NCBI RefSeq assembly: GCF_009828025.1
Contig: NZ_WTYA01000006.1
Span: 124,001-188,000 of the forward strand
Length of the DNA: 64,000 nt
DNA from: Qipengyuania algicida
Lineage (GTDB): Bacteria; Pseudomonadota; Alphaproteobacteria; Sphingomonadales; Sphingomonadaceae
Direction of reading: 5' to 3'
Part shown: positions 19,717 through 28,538 of the stretch, one piece after another
Layout: each line of letters starts with the position of its first letter
Position numbering within the stretch: position 1 is the stretch's first letter
Made by a program: the position numbers and the translations under genes
The notes under the pieces: generated by a model
What the model saw: only the letters and a program-made list of their open reading frames with translations
Told to the model about the DNA's origin: nothing
Database searches by the model: none

Positions 19717-21951
19717 CTATCGTCCCGATTGCTTCGGCGCATTGGCCGAGAGCGAGAATTGCGGGAAGGTGACGGGCTGCTCCCCGGGTGCCGTCTGCCC
19801 TGTAAACTTGCCCGCTGATAGCGCCTGAAGCGGCACACCCGCAGCCGCCAGCGCGTATGGACTGACGCGGTGGCGTGTTACGAGGCCACCCGCACCATCA
19901 TCGACCAGCTCCTGCTCGAACTCCACACCTTGGGTATCATCCATCACGCGTTTGACGGTGCATACTGCCAGCTGACCCTGTCCGAAATCGAGCACGAACT
20001 GGATGCCGACCGGAACACCCTCAAGTCCCTGGATCATCGCTCCGCTACGCGACAGATTGCGCAGGGTGACATCGTAATAGTGGTCCTCGTGGATCAGGCC
20101 GATCTTGCGGAATACAGTACGGCGTCCAGCTCTCTGGCTACCGTTATCGGTGGGCGGGATAATCCAGGTGCCGCCGTCGAGAGCGACGGTCACCTCGTCT
20201 ACCGACAGTGCTTTGGAAAACACGAAGCCGGAGATCATATCCACATTGAGCTGCTTGAGCTTATCCAGAAGCGGCAAGGCGTGGACTCCGCTCGCGCAGG
20301 TTTCCATTCCCATGGCGCCGGCAAGCGTCGCAATCGCGCTGACCATCTCCATATCGCCCAACTCATCGCGCATCGTCGGATCGAAGAAATTGCCACTGAT
20401 CCTCAACGCGCTGAGCGGCGCGCGCCGCAAATAGCTCAGTGAGGTAAACCCGCTGCCGAACTGATCGAGCGTGAGGCGCACGCCCAGCTTGAACAATGCC
20501 GCGAGCACCTTGTCCACTGCAGCTGTATCCGCCTGAAGGATCGATTCAGCCAGATAGAGCTCCAGCCTCGCAGGATCGAGACCGCTCTTTTCCAGCACTT
20601 CGGCGATAAAGTCGACGAAGCCATTGGCGAGAAACTGCACCGGCGAAATGCTGATCGAAACACGCAACGCCTCGGGCCAAGCCTGCGCATCCTCACACGC
20701 CCTGTGCAACGCCCACTCGCCGATCGGAATAATCAATCGGCTTCCCTCAGCCACGGGCAGGAACGTCTCCGGCTCGACCCGGCCACGCTCTTCTTCCTCC
20801 CAGCAGTAGCGCGCTTCAAGCGCGACAACGCGATTGTCCTGGGTCGCAACGATCGGCTTGTATTCCAGAGTAAACTGCCCGGTCTCGATCGCCTCGGCCA
20901 GATCCTCTTCCATCCGCTTGCGCAAATTGCCTTCGTGTTCGAGGTCTGCGCCATAGAAACGGAATTGACCGCGCCCGCCATTCTTCGATGCGTAAAGTGC
21001 AAGGTCCGCGGCGCGGGTCAGCTCGTCGCGCTCCACACCGTCGTAGGGTGCTATCGCGATGCCAACCGAACAGCCGATGATACAGCGCCCTTCCTCGACA
21101 GAATAAGGCTGCGAAAGCATCGTGATGATCTTTTTGGCGATCTCTCCCAGATCTCCGCGATCATCCATGTCAGGGATCAGAACCTGGAATTCGTCGCCGC
21201 CGAGCCGACCCACTTCTCCGCGCCCGGCAACTGCGCTCGTCAACCGCTCTGCGACTTGCTGCAGCAGCTGGTCACCCGCTGCGTGGCCAAGTGTGTCGTT
21301 GACCTGCTTGAATCGATCCAGATCGAGCATCATCAAGGTGCAGGCACGCTTTGCGCTGCGGAAAGCGGCCAGGGTGGAGTTTATCCGCTGTTCCATGCGG
21401 TGGCGGTTGGCTAGTCCGGTGAGCGAATCAAACTGTGCGAGACGTGATGCCTCTTCCTGGCTGCGGAACTCCTCCGTGACATCGATTGCGCCGCCTCGAA
21501 AGCCAACAAACTCATTCTGCTCATTGTAAAGCGGACGCCCGGAAAGCCGCAGCACGAGGTCGCTGTTTTCGTCGGCCGCTTCGACAGTCAGGTTCCAGAA
21601 GGCCTTTCGTGTTCCCAGCTTGAGCCCGAGGGAACGACCGTCCCCCTCGCCCTTGGCCAAACGCAAAAGGGTCTGTAGCGGCTTCCCATGGGCATCGCTG
21701 TTTCGTCCCAGCTGCTCCACGATTCCGGGGCTCAGATAGACGACGCGCCCCTGTGCATCGGTTCCCCAAAACCAGCTCAGACCACCACGTTCCAGCTCAT
21801 CGAGAATCGCCAAACGATCCGTGTTGGACAACATCGGGCCGTCGTTGGCTTCCGCCGATTGCGGCTGTGCGACTTCATCCGTCGCCGCACGACGTGATTT
21901 GAACAGGTCAGAGAAGGGCATCGCCCCCATGCTGAAGTGACTCCGAGGCAA
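19717..21951 (-). CDS. PAS-GGDEF-EAL-PilZ protein with degenerate EAL
   Basis: Cytoplasmic cyclic-di-GMP protein of 744 residues. PAS-like region about 45-165; GGDEF domain about 170-335 with intact GGDEF at 251-255; EAL domain about 345-590; PilZ domain about 608-700 (RRTVFR, then RNLSRSG). The EAL site is broken at nearly every catalytic position compared with its neighbour: EAL reads EAR (379-381), the NxS Asn is Ser 434, the ELTE Glu is Tyr 466, DDFGTG reads DQFGSG, KID reads RIS, AEGVE reads ASGVH, and QG reads SG. Phosphodiesterase activity is therefore unlikely; diguanylate cyclase activity is plausible. No RxxD inhibitory site is seen before GGDEF. ATG at residue 8 or 11 is an alternative start. 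Confidence 0.9.
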   Translation of the reverse strand: MPRSHFSMGAMPFSDLFKSRRAATDEVAQPQSAEANDGPMLSNTDRLAILDELERGGLSWFWGTDAQGRVVYLSPGIVEQLGRNSDAHGKPLQTLLRLAKGEGDGRSLGLKLGTRKAFWNLTVEAADENSDLVLRLSGRPLYNEQNEFVGFRGGAIDVTEEFRSQEEASRLAQFDSLTGLANRHRMEQRINSTLAAFRSAKRACTLMMLDLDRFKQVNDTLGHAAGDQLLQQVAERLTSAVAGRGEVGRLGGDEFQVLIPDMDDRGDLGEIAKKIITMLSQPYSVEEGRCIIGCSVGIAIAPYDGVERDELTRAADLALYASKNGGRGQFRFYGADLEHEGNLRKRMEEDLAEAIETGQFTLEYKPIVATQDNRVVALEARYCWEEEERGRVEPETFLPVAEGSRLIIPIGEWALHRACEDAQAWPEALRVSISISPVQFLANGFVDFIAEVLEKSGLDPARLELYLAESILQADTAAVDKVLAALFKLGVRLTLDQFGSGFTSLSYLRRAPLSALRISGNFFDPTMRDELGDMEMVSAIATLAGAMGMETCASGVHALPLLDKLKQLNVDMISGFVFSKALSVDEVTVALDGGTWIIPPTDNGSQRAGRRTVFRKIGLIHEDHYYDVTLRNLSRSGAMIQGLEGVPVGIQFVLDFGQGQLAVCTVKRVMDDTQGVEFEQELVDDGAGGLVTRHRVSPYALAAAGVPLQALSAGKFTGQTAPGEQPVTFPQFSLSANAPKQSGR

Positions 21952-21983
21952 TCGTTTGGTAAACCTTGGCTAAGCCCAAATGG

Positions 21984-24257
21984 TTATTTTTGGACTAATG
22001 TCTCATCGCAGAACTCTTCGGCGGCGGGTGCATTGATGGCATCCCCAAACCTACCCGCAGAACGATCGGTGTTTTGCACCTCAACGAACTGTCGCTTCAT
22101 GGATGCCATAGGGCCAGCCAGCTGGCTGTAAGCATCTTGAGAGAGCGCCGCGAGTGGACGGCCTGCTGCTTCGATCGCATAGGGCGATACGCGGTGGCGA
22201 GTGCATAGCCCGTCTGCGCCATCGCTGACCAAAGGCGTTTCGAACTCCAGACCCTGAAAGGCACCTTTTGATCGCCTGACGACGCAAACGGCGAGCTGGC
22301 CGGCGCCCAAATCCAGAACCAGTTCCGTGCCTACTGGAACATCCAGCAGTCCTTCGATCGCGGCCCCGGTTTTGGAAAGGTTCTTCAGGACGGCTTTGTA
22401 GCGGCAATCATCGTGAATAACCCCGACGCGACGGAACTGCGAGCGACGATCGGCGCGGAAGCGCGGCGGCCCCTTGGCTTCGAACTCGATATGCTCCTTA
22501 TCGAGCCGCTTCATTACATCGGTTTGACTCATAGCCGGCGAGAAGATGAAGCCCTGAACGTGGCTGGCTCCGCGCGATTTCACGAGTTCCAGCTCGTCGA
22601 GCGTTTCAACTCCCTCAGCAACCGTCTCCATTCCCAGCGCTTCGGCCAGATTAACGATGGCACTCAATATTTGAGGGTTGTTGTTGCCTGCCTCCGTCGC
22701 CCCGCGCACGAAACTCCGGTCGATCTTGATCTTGTCGAATGGGGCGCGCTGAAGATAGCTGAGCGACGAATAACCCGTCCCAAAGTCGTCCAGCGCTAAT
22801 CGGACACCTAATCGCTTCAGCTCTTCGAACATCGCATGTGTGCGCTCGGCGTCGGCCAAAAACACACTTTCGGTGAGTTCGAGTTCCAGGCGCTCCGCCG
22901 CCAACCCGGTCGAGCGAAGCGTTCGAGCTACCAGCTCGCAAAAGTCATCGCGACCGAATTGCAATGCGGAAACATTCACCGCCACCCGCAGCGGCACCTT
23001 CCACAACGCGGCCTCTTTGCAGCAACGCTGGAGAATCCATTCCCCCAGCTGGTGGATCAACCCGAGATCTTCTGCGATCGGTATGAAGGTTTGCGGCGGG
23101 ACCATCCCGCGTTCCGAATGGTTCCAGCGAATGAGCGATTCCATGCAGGTGACCTTGTGCGTGGCGCTGGCGATGATCGGCTGGTAATTCATTTCCAGCT
23201 CGCCCTTTGCCAAGGCGTCGCGCAAGTCTTCCTCAATCTGGCGGCGCATCTGTGCGCCGACCTTCAGGTCGGCGGAGTAAAAGCGATAATGCCCCCTGCC
23301 GCCACCCTTGGCGGCATAGAGCGCCATATCGGCTGCACTGATCAAAGCACCGGAGTCGATCCCATCATAGGGCGCCGTGGCTATGCCGACGGACGTGCCG
23401 ATCACTGCCCGGTCCCCGCCCAACGAATAGGGCTGAGAAATCATCTGGATCACGCGCTGCGCCAGTTCGCCCAGATCGCCGCGATCCTCCATGTCAGGTA
23501 GAATGACGAGGAATTCGTCGCCACCTAGCCGCCCGATGGTCCCACGCTTTTCCAGAACGGTTTGTAGCCGCATCGCGACCTGTTTGAGCAATTCGTCGCC
23601 GGCAGGATGGCCTAGCGTATCGTTCACTTGTTTGAAGCGATCGAGATCGAGCATCATCACAGCACAGGCGCGTTTAGCGTCGCGATACGCCGTCAGCCTC
23701 GTCGATAGCTGCGATTCCAGGCGATGACGATTGGCAAGGCCGGTGAGCGAATCGAAATGCGCCAGTCTTTCTGCCGATAGCTGCATCTCGCGAGCTTCGG
23801 TTATGTCCTTGGCGCTGCCTCGATAGCCGGTGAATTCGCCATTGGGATTGAAGTAAGCTTTGCCGGAAATTTCCCACCAGACCTGCTTGTCGGTGTTACG
23901 CAGTTTTACCGGCAAAGCGTTGATCGAAGCATTTGCTGCCAACAGAAACGGCAGGGTACGCTGGGCTTTCCTGGAGCTTTCACCGGAGTCGGATTCGAAG
24001 ATTTCGTTCAAAGGCTTGCCAAGCACGGCCTCGGATGCCCAGCCTGCTTCACTCAATGCACTTCCGGAAATATAATTCAGCTGGCCTTTGCCATCGGTAG
24101 CCCAGAAGCATCCAAGACCCAAGCCTTCGAAACTTTCCAGTAGTTCCACGCGCAACGCCAAATCGTCTCGCGCCCGCGGTGTCGTGGCGACAAAACGTTC
24201 AGACGTCTCCGCCGCTACGCGCGAAAAAAAACCCAAGATCGCACTCCAGACTTGCAC
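21984..24257 (-). CDS. PAS-GGDEF-EAL-PilZ protein with near-intact EAL
   Basis: Paralogue of the gene just downstream, with the same domain order: PAS about 40-155, GGDEF about 160-330 (GGDEF at 245-249), EAL about 345-585, PilZ about 603-690 (RADRRSQFR, KNLSKTG). EAL catalytic residues are kept (NVS, ELTES, DDFGTG, KIDRSF, AEGVE, VQG), but the signature itself reads ESL at 373-375. Predicted bifunctional or phosphodiesterase enzyme with built-in c-di-GMP sensing by PilZ. GTG 24257 start. The 32-base gap to the paralogue suggests one transcript arising from a tandem duplication. Confidence 0.92.
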   Translation of the reverse strand: MQVWSAILGFFSRVAAETSERFVATTPRARDDLALRVELLESFEGLGLGCFWATDGKGQLNYISGSALSEAGWASEAVLGKPLNEIFESDSGESSRKAQRTLPFLLAANASINALPVKLRNTDKQVWWEISGKAYFNPNGEFTGYRGSAKDITEAREMQLSAERLAHFDSLTGLANRHRLESQLSTRLTAYRDAKRACAVMMLDLDRFKQVNDTLGHPAGDELLKQVAMRLQTVLEKRGTIGRLGGDEFLVILPDMEDRGDLGELAQRVIQMISQPYSLGGDRAVIGTSVGIATAPYDGIDSGALISAADMALYAAKGGGRGHYRFYSADLKVGAQMRRQIEEDLRDALAKGELEMNYQPIIASATHKVTCMESLIRWNHSERGMVPPQTFIPIAEDLGLIHQLGEWILQRCCKEAALWKVPLRVAVNVSALQFGRDDFCELVARTLRSTGLAAERLELELTESVFLADAERTHAMFEELKRLGVRLALDDFGTGYSSLSYLQRAPFDKIKIDRSFVRGATEAGNNNPQILSAIVNLAEALGMETVAEGVETLDELELVKSRGASHVQGFIFSPAMSQTDVMKRLDKEHIEFEAKGPPRFRADRRSQFRRVGVIHDDCRYKAVLKNLSKTGAAIEGLLDVPVGTELVLDLGAGQLAVCVVRRSKGAFQGLEFETPLVSDGADGLCTRHRVSPYAIEAAGRPLAALSQDAYSQLAGPMASMKRQFVEVQNTDRSAGRFGDAINAPAAEEFCDETLVQK

Positions 24258-24397
24258 GGCACGGAGCCGGGCGACTCAATCCTTTCCGCGTTAGCGGGAA
24301 ATGGTTGTCGAATGGATAACCAAGGTTTTCTCGCAAAGTGGCAAGCTTGCGCGACTGATCGTGCTGACGCATGATCCGCTTGAAGGAGCGTGTAGCG

Positions 24398-25708
24398 ATG
24401 CTGCAGATCGCAATAATCGGTTCCGGTCCGGCGGGGTACTACACTGCCGAGGCCGCACTCAAACAGTGGGGCGACGATGTTGCGGTAGACGTCATCGACT
24501 TCCTGCCCGTGCCGTTCGGCCTGATCCGCACTGGAGTGGCGCCCGATCACCAATCCATCAAGGGAGTGGCGCGGCGATACGAGAAGACGGCGCTGTCTTC
24601 CAATGTTCGGTTCGTCGGCAATATTCGCGTGGGCAAAGATGTGACGATCGGCGAATTGCAGGACCTCTACGATACCGTAATTCTGGCCACCGGAGCACCC
24701 CTTGATCGCGTGCTTGAAATTCCCGGCCACGATCTGGGAAATGTCTTCGGGAGTGCTGCTTTCGTCGGATGGTACAATGGTCATCCCGACTTTGCCGAGC
24801 TTGGTCCGGATCTGTCGGGTCGCCATGCCGTAGTCGTGGGAATGGGCAATGTCGCTCTGGATGTGGCACGGATCTTATCGAAGAACCGGTCCGAATTCGC
24901 TGGATCGGATATCGTCTCTCATGCGCTGGAGGCGCTGTCTTCATCGAACATAGAGACGATCACGGTGCTTGGTCGGCGTGGACCTCATCAGATCATGATG
25001 ACACCAAAGGAATTAGGAGAGCTCCTGCGGCTTGAACGCGCCAGTCCACGCGTCGACCCCGCCGATCTGCCGCCAGCGGGCGACGATGCAATCCTCGAAC
25101 CGGGGCTGCGCAAATCTGTCAATCTGTTGCGCGAGTTCGCTGGCATTCCGGAGGGAATCCGCGGCGAAAAGCCCATCGAAATCGACTTCGATTTTTATGC
25201 CAGTCCAAAGGCCCTCCTCGGCCAAGACGGAAGCGTTCATGCCGTCGAGGTGGAACGCACAACCGTGGCGGCGGGCCGCGCTGTGGCAACGGGCGAAGTG
25301 TATGAGGTGCCTGCTGATCTGGTTGTTACCTGCATAGGGTATCGCTCTTCACCTATCCCGGACGTTCCGTTCGATGGGCGGGCAGGGAAATATGCGAACG
25401 AAAGCGGGTTCATTCTGCCGGGTCTGTATTGCGTCGGTTGGGCCAGGCGGGGGCCGTCCGGCACAATCGGGACCAATCGACCGGACGGATTTTCCGTGAT
25501 CGAGCGCATTGCCAACGAGGTTGCACCTGAAAGATCGAAGCAAGGCCGCGTTGGACTCGATAAATTGGCCAAGGAACGTGCTCTGGACATCGTCACCTTC
25601 CGGGATTGGCAAAAGATCGAAGCTGCCGAGGAAGCCGCCGCGCGCCAGGATGCGCCCCGTGAAAAGTTCATCGACATCGCCAGCATGATTGCCGCCGGCA
25701 GGAGTTGA
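24398..25708 (+). CDS. FprA-type ferredoxin/adrenodoxin NADP reductase
   Basis: FAD flavoprotein transferring electrons between NADPH and ferredoxin. FAD-binding motif AIIGSGPAGYYTAE at the N-terminus, the family segment FLPVPFGLIRTGVAPDHQSIK, the NADP motif VVVGMGNVALDVARIL and the C-terminal WARRGPSGTIGTNR are those of mycobacterial FprA and mitochondrial adrenodoxin reductase. ATG 24398 with AAGGAG eight bases before it was preferred to ATG 24371; 436 residues. It precedes the PHA genes on the same strand by about 96 bases, with no proven functional link; it more likely serves a P450 or an Fe-S pathway elsewhere. Confidence 0.88.
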   Translation: MLQIAIIGSGPAGYYTAEAALKQWGDDVAVDVIDFLPVPFGLIRTGVAPDHQSIKGVARRYEKTALSSNVRFVGNIRVGKDVTIGELQDLYDTVILATGAPLDRVLEIPGHDLGNVFGSAAFVGWYNGHPDFAELGPDLSGRHAVVVGMGNVALDVARILSKNRSEFAGSDIVSHALEALSSSNIETITVLGRRGPHQIMMTPKELGELLRLERASPRVDPADLPPAGDDAILEPGLRKSVNLLREFAGIPEGIRGEKPIEIDFDFYASPKALLGQDGSVHAVEVERTTVAAGRAVATGEVYEVPADLVVTCIGYRSSPIPDVPFDGRAGKYANESGFILPGLYCVGWARRGPSGTIGTNRPDGFSVIERIANEVAPERSKQGRVGLDKLAKERALDIVTFRDWQKIEAAEEAAARQDAPREKFIDIASMIAAGRS

Positions 25709-25804
25709 TCTTCAAGATCTGGTTGCGAGCTTGCCAGCGAGCCGTAGGCGTTCCATGATCCTCCCAAACTGCACAAAGGCAGTTCGCTTGGGAGATGGCG
25801 GCAC

Positions 25805-27490
25805 ATGCCGAAACTGGAAGACGAAGCCGTGCAGCACACGACCGCACTCGGACCGCTGATCGGTCTGACGCGCGAGGACATTTTCGGGGCTGTGGCCGTG
25901 CTATTGCGTGAGACCGCCAGCAATCCAGCCCGTCTGATGCGCCATGGACAGGACATGGGGTCGGAAATGATCAAGATCCTGTCCGGCAAAAGCGACCTTG
26001 CGCCCAACCCAAAGGACAAACGCTTCACCGATCCGGCATGGCGCTACAACCCGTTCATGCGGGCAGGCGCGCAATATTATCTGGCCGTACAGAAGGGTAT
26101 GGCGGCGTGGTTGGATGAACTCGAACTCGACGAGTTAGAACGCGATCGGGCGAGGTTCATCTCGACCATCGTTATCGATTCGCTTGCCCCCACGAACACT
26201 CTGGCAGGCAATCCCACCGCGCAGAAGCGCCTGATCGACAGTGGTGGGCTGAGCCTGATCAAGGGACTGAAGAACGCTTATCAGGACATCGTCCACAACA
26301 AGGGCATGGTCAGCCAAGTGGACAAGCGTCCATTCAAGCTGGGCGAGAATATCGCGACCAGTCAGGGGGCTGTCGTGTTGCGAACAGAGATGATGGAATT
26401 GATCCATTATGGTCCGACGACCGAGAGTGTCCATGCGATCCCGCAGCTGACCATTCCGCCCCAGATCAACAAGATGTATATCAACGACCTCAGCCCGGAA
26501 AAGTCGGTCGTGAAATACCAGCTCGACAATGGCATCCAGACATTCGTCATCAGCTGGAAGAATCCGGTCAAGGATCAGGGCCATTGGGATATGGCGGATT
26601 ACGTCCGTTCCTGTCGCGAAGCGATCGATGCGGTGGCAGAGATAACCAGATCGAAAAGCGTCAACATATCGGCTGGCTGTTCGGGTGGGCAGACCGCTGC
26701 CGTGCTCGCCAGCCAAATGGCCAGTGACAAAGACGTCAGGCTGGGCGCGCTGACGCTGATGGTATGCGTTTTACACCCCAAGCAGAACGATATCGAAGCT
26801 GGCAGCCTGATTTCGGCCAACGGCCTCGCGCTGGCCCGCAAACGCGCCGACAAGGCCGGAATTGTCAAGGGAGACGACCTTGCGCGTGGGTTCGCATGGT
26901 TGAGACCCAATGATCTTATCTGGAACTACGTCATCAACAATTACTTGCTCGGCGAAGATCCACCAGCATTCGATGTGCTGTTCTGGAATGCTGACGCAAC
27001 CAATCTCTCAGCCAGTCTGATGGGCGATTTTCTTACCCTGTTCGAGACACTCGCCTTCACGAAACGCGGCGAAGTCGAGATGGCCGGCCACCAAATCGAC
27101 CTGTCAAAGGTGAAAAGCGATCTTTTCATCCTTGGCGGGGTTACCGATCACATCACTCCCTGGAAGGCAACCTATCGATCGACGCAACTGTTCGGATCGA
27201 AAGACGTCACATACCTGCTCAGCCAATCCGGTCATATGCAAGCAATTCTCAACCCGCCAGGCAATCCCAAGGCGAAGTATTTCGTCCGCAAGGGTTCAAA
27301 GAAGCTTCCGCCCACCGCGGACGAATGGATTACCGGTGCCGAAGAAGTTGCAGGAAGTTGGTGGCCGTTCTGGATGGAATGGTTGCAGAAGCGTTCCGGT
27401 AATCTGGTGCCTGCACCAGTGGCAACCGGAAACGAGCAATATTCGCCGCTGGACCCTGCACCCGGCAGATACGTTATGGAACCATGCTGA
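25805..27490 (+). CDS. phaC: Class II polyhydroxyalkanoate synthase
   Basis: Polymerises (R)-3-hydroxyacyl-CoA into storage polyester at the granule surface. It matches the Pseudomonas class II (medium-chain) enzymes along its whole length: FTDPAWRYNPF, VVPPQINK-like TIPPQINKMYINDLSP, TFVISWKNP, WLRPNDLIWNYVINNYLLG, and the C-terminal PGRYV. The catalytic triad is Cys 292 (SAGCSGGQ), Asp 448 (VTDHITPW) and His 477 (SGHMQ). Position -2 of the lipase-like box is Ala where Pseudomonas has Gly. Length 561, as in Pseudomonas PhaC1. phaZ follows by 35 bases. Class I enzymes are the norm in alphaproteobacteria, so transfer is possible. Confidence 0.93.
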   Translation: MPKLEDEAVQHTTALGPLIGLTREDIFGAVAVLLRETASNPARLMRHGQDMGSEMIKILSGKSDLAPNPKDKRFTDPAWRYNPFMRAGAQYYLAVQKGMAAWLDELELDELERDRARFISTIVIDSLAPTNTLAGNPTAQKRLIDSGGLSLIKGLKNAYQDIVHNKGMVSQVDKRPFKLGENIATSQGAVVLRTEMMELIHYGPTTESVHAIPQLTIPPQINKMYINDLSPEKSVVKYQLDNGIQTFVISWKNPVKDQGHWDMADYVRSCREAIDAVAEITRSKSVNISAGCSGGQTAAVLASQMASDKDVRLGALTLMVCVLHPKQNDIEAGSLISANGLALARKRADKAGIVKGDDLARGFAWLRPNDLIWNYVINNYLLGEDPPAFDVLFWNADATNLSASLMGDFLTLFETLAFTKRGEVEMAGHQIDLSKVKSDLFILGGVTDHITPWKATYRSTQLFGSKDVTYLLSQSGHMQAILNPPGNPKAKYFVRKGSKKLPPTADEWITGAEEVAGSWWPFWMEWLQKRSGNLVPAPVATGNEQYSPLDPAPGRYVMEPC

Positions 27491-27525
27491 TACTTTCCTT
27501 CAGCGATCATTCCGAAAGGGTTTGA

Positions 27526-28386
27526 GTGACTTCGAAAGCTTCGCAAGCTGAAACGGCTACCTTCTCAATAGAGAAGATCGGCGGCCGGACATTGAGGGTC
27601 GCGCACTGGCGGCTCGACATGCCATCGGAGCACCCACCGATCCTGTTTTTCAATGGAATTGGGGCCAACATCGAAGCCGCCGCGCCGCTCGCGGAACGCT
27701 TGACCGAGCGCGGTTTCATCATGTTCGACATGCCCGGAACCGGCGAGAGTCCCGATCCGGTAATCCCATATAACCCGGTGACCATGGCTTGGACGACCAG
27801 CGAACTGCTCGATCATTACAGCATCGACCAAGTCGATGTCATGGGCGTCAGCTGGGGTGGTGCCATGGCGCAGCATTTCGCGCTTCAACATTCTGCGCGG
27901 ACGCGCCGACTGGTGCTTGCCGCTACGACACCGGGAATGCTGATGGTGCCGGGAAATCCGGCTGCCCTCAGCAAAATGGCAGATCCCCGCCGCTACATCG
28001 ATCCCGAATTCATGAGTGAACACTTCACTACGCTGTATGGCGGGATGGTCGAAGGTTCAGCCGCCAAACAAAGCCATATCGCACGGCTCAAGCCGCCATC
28101 GCCACGGGGGTATCTCTACCAGCTGATCGCCATGCTCGGCTGGACCAGTCTGCCCGCCCTGCCCTTCCTAAAGAAGGAAACGCTGGTGATGATGGGCTCG
28201 GACGACCAGATCGTGCCGATCATCAACGGCCGTATCCTGGCCGCCATGATACCCAATGCAATTTTGGAGATTTTTGACGGAGGCGGGCATCTGTTTTTGC
28301 TGACCCATACCGAGGAGAGCGTCGTCAAATTGCGCGCTTTTCTCGACGCTGCAGTGACAACCGACAAACAGCGTAAGGCGTCCTGA
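27526..28386 (+). CDS. phaZ: Intracellular PHA depolymerase, PhaZ type
   Basis: Alpha/beta hydrolase that mobilises stored polyester. It parallels Pseudomonas PhaZ closely: ILFFNGIGANIE, VMGVSWGGAMAQ with nucleophile Ser 109, LVLAATTPGMLMVPG, ADPRRYI, GSDDQIVPIINGR with the acid at 226/227, and GGGHLFLLT with His 255. GTG 27526 follows GAAAGGG at good spacing; 286 residues. Directly after phaC, matching the phaC1-phaZ order of Pseudomonas; no phaC2, phaD or phasin gene follows in the window. Confidence 0.9.
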   Translation: MTSKASQAETATFSIEKIGGRTLRVAHWRLDMPSEHPPILFFNGIGANIEAAAPLAERLTERGFIMFDMPGTGESPDPVIPYNPVTMAWTTSELLDHYSIDQVDVMGVSWGGAMAQHFALQHSARTRRLVLAATTPGMLMVPGNPAALSKMADPRRYIDPEFMSEHFTTLYGGMVEGSAAKQSHIARLKPPSPRGYLYQLIAMLGWTSLPALPFLKKETLVMMGSDDQIVPIINGRILAAMIPNAILEIFDGGGHLFLLTHTEESVVKLRAFLDAAVTTDKQRKAS

Positions 28387-28538
28387 GCCAGCTATCACGG
28401 TCAATCGTTGCCGCGCAGGTAGCGATAGCGTCGGGCTCTCAATCTTCCCTATGAGCGGAAGACGGTTCTTGCGATTGCTCGCTGGACTCGTGAGTTGCAT
28501 TATGAGACCTTCCTTGGCGGAGAGAGGAGACCAAAAAA

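Noticed and set aside
25805..28386. Possible class I or III PHA synthase
   Set aside because: Length, motifs and the following phaZ match the class II enzymes far better, and no phaE is present.
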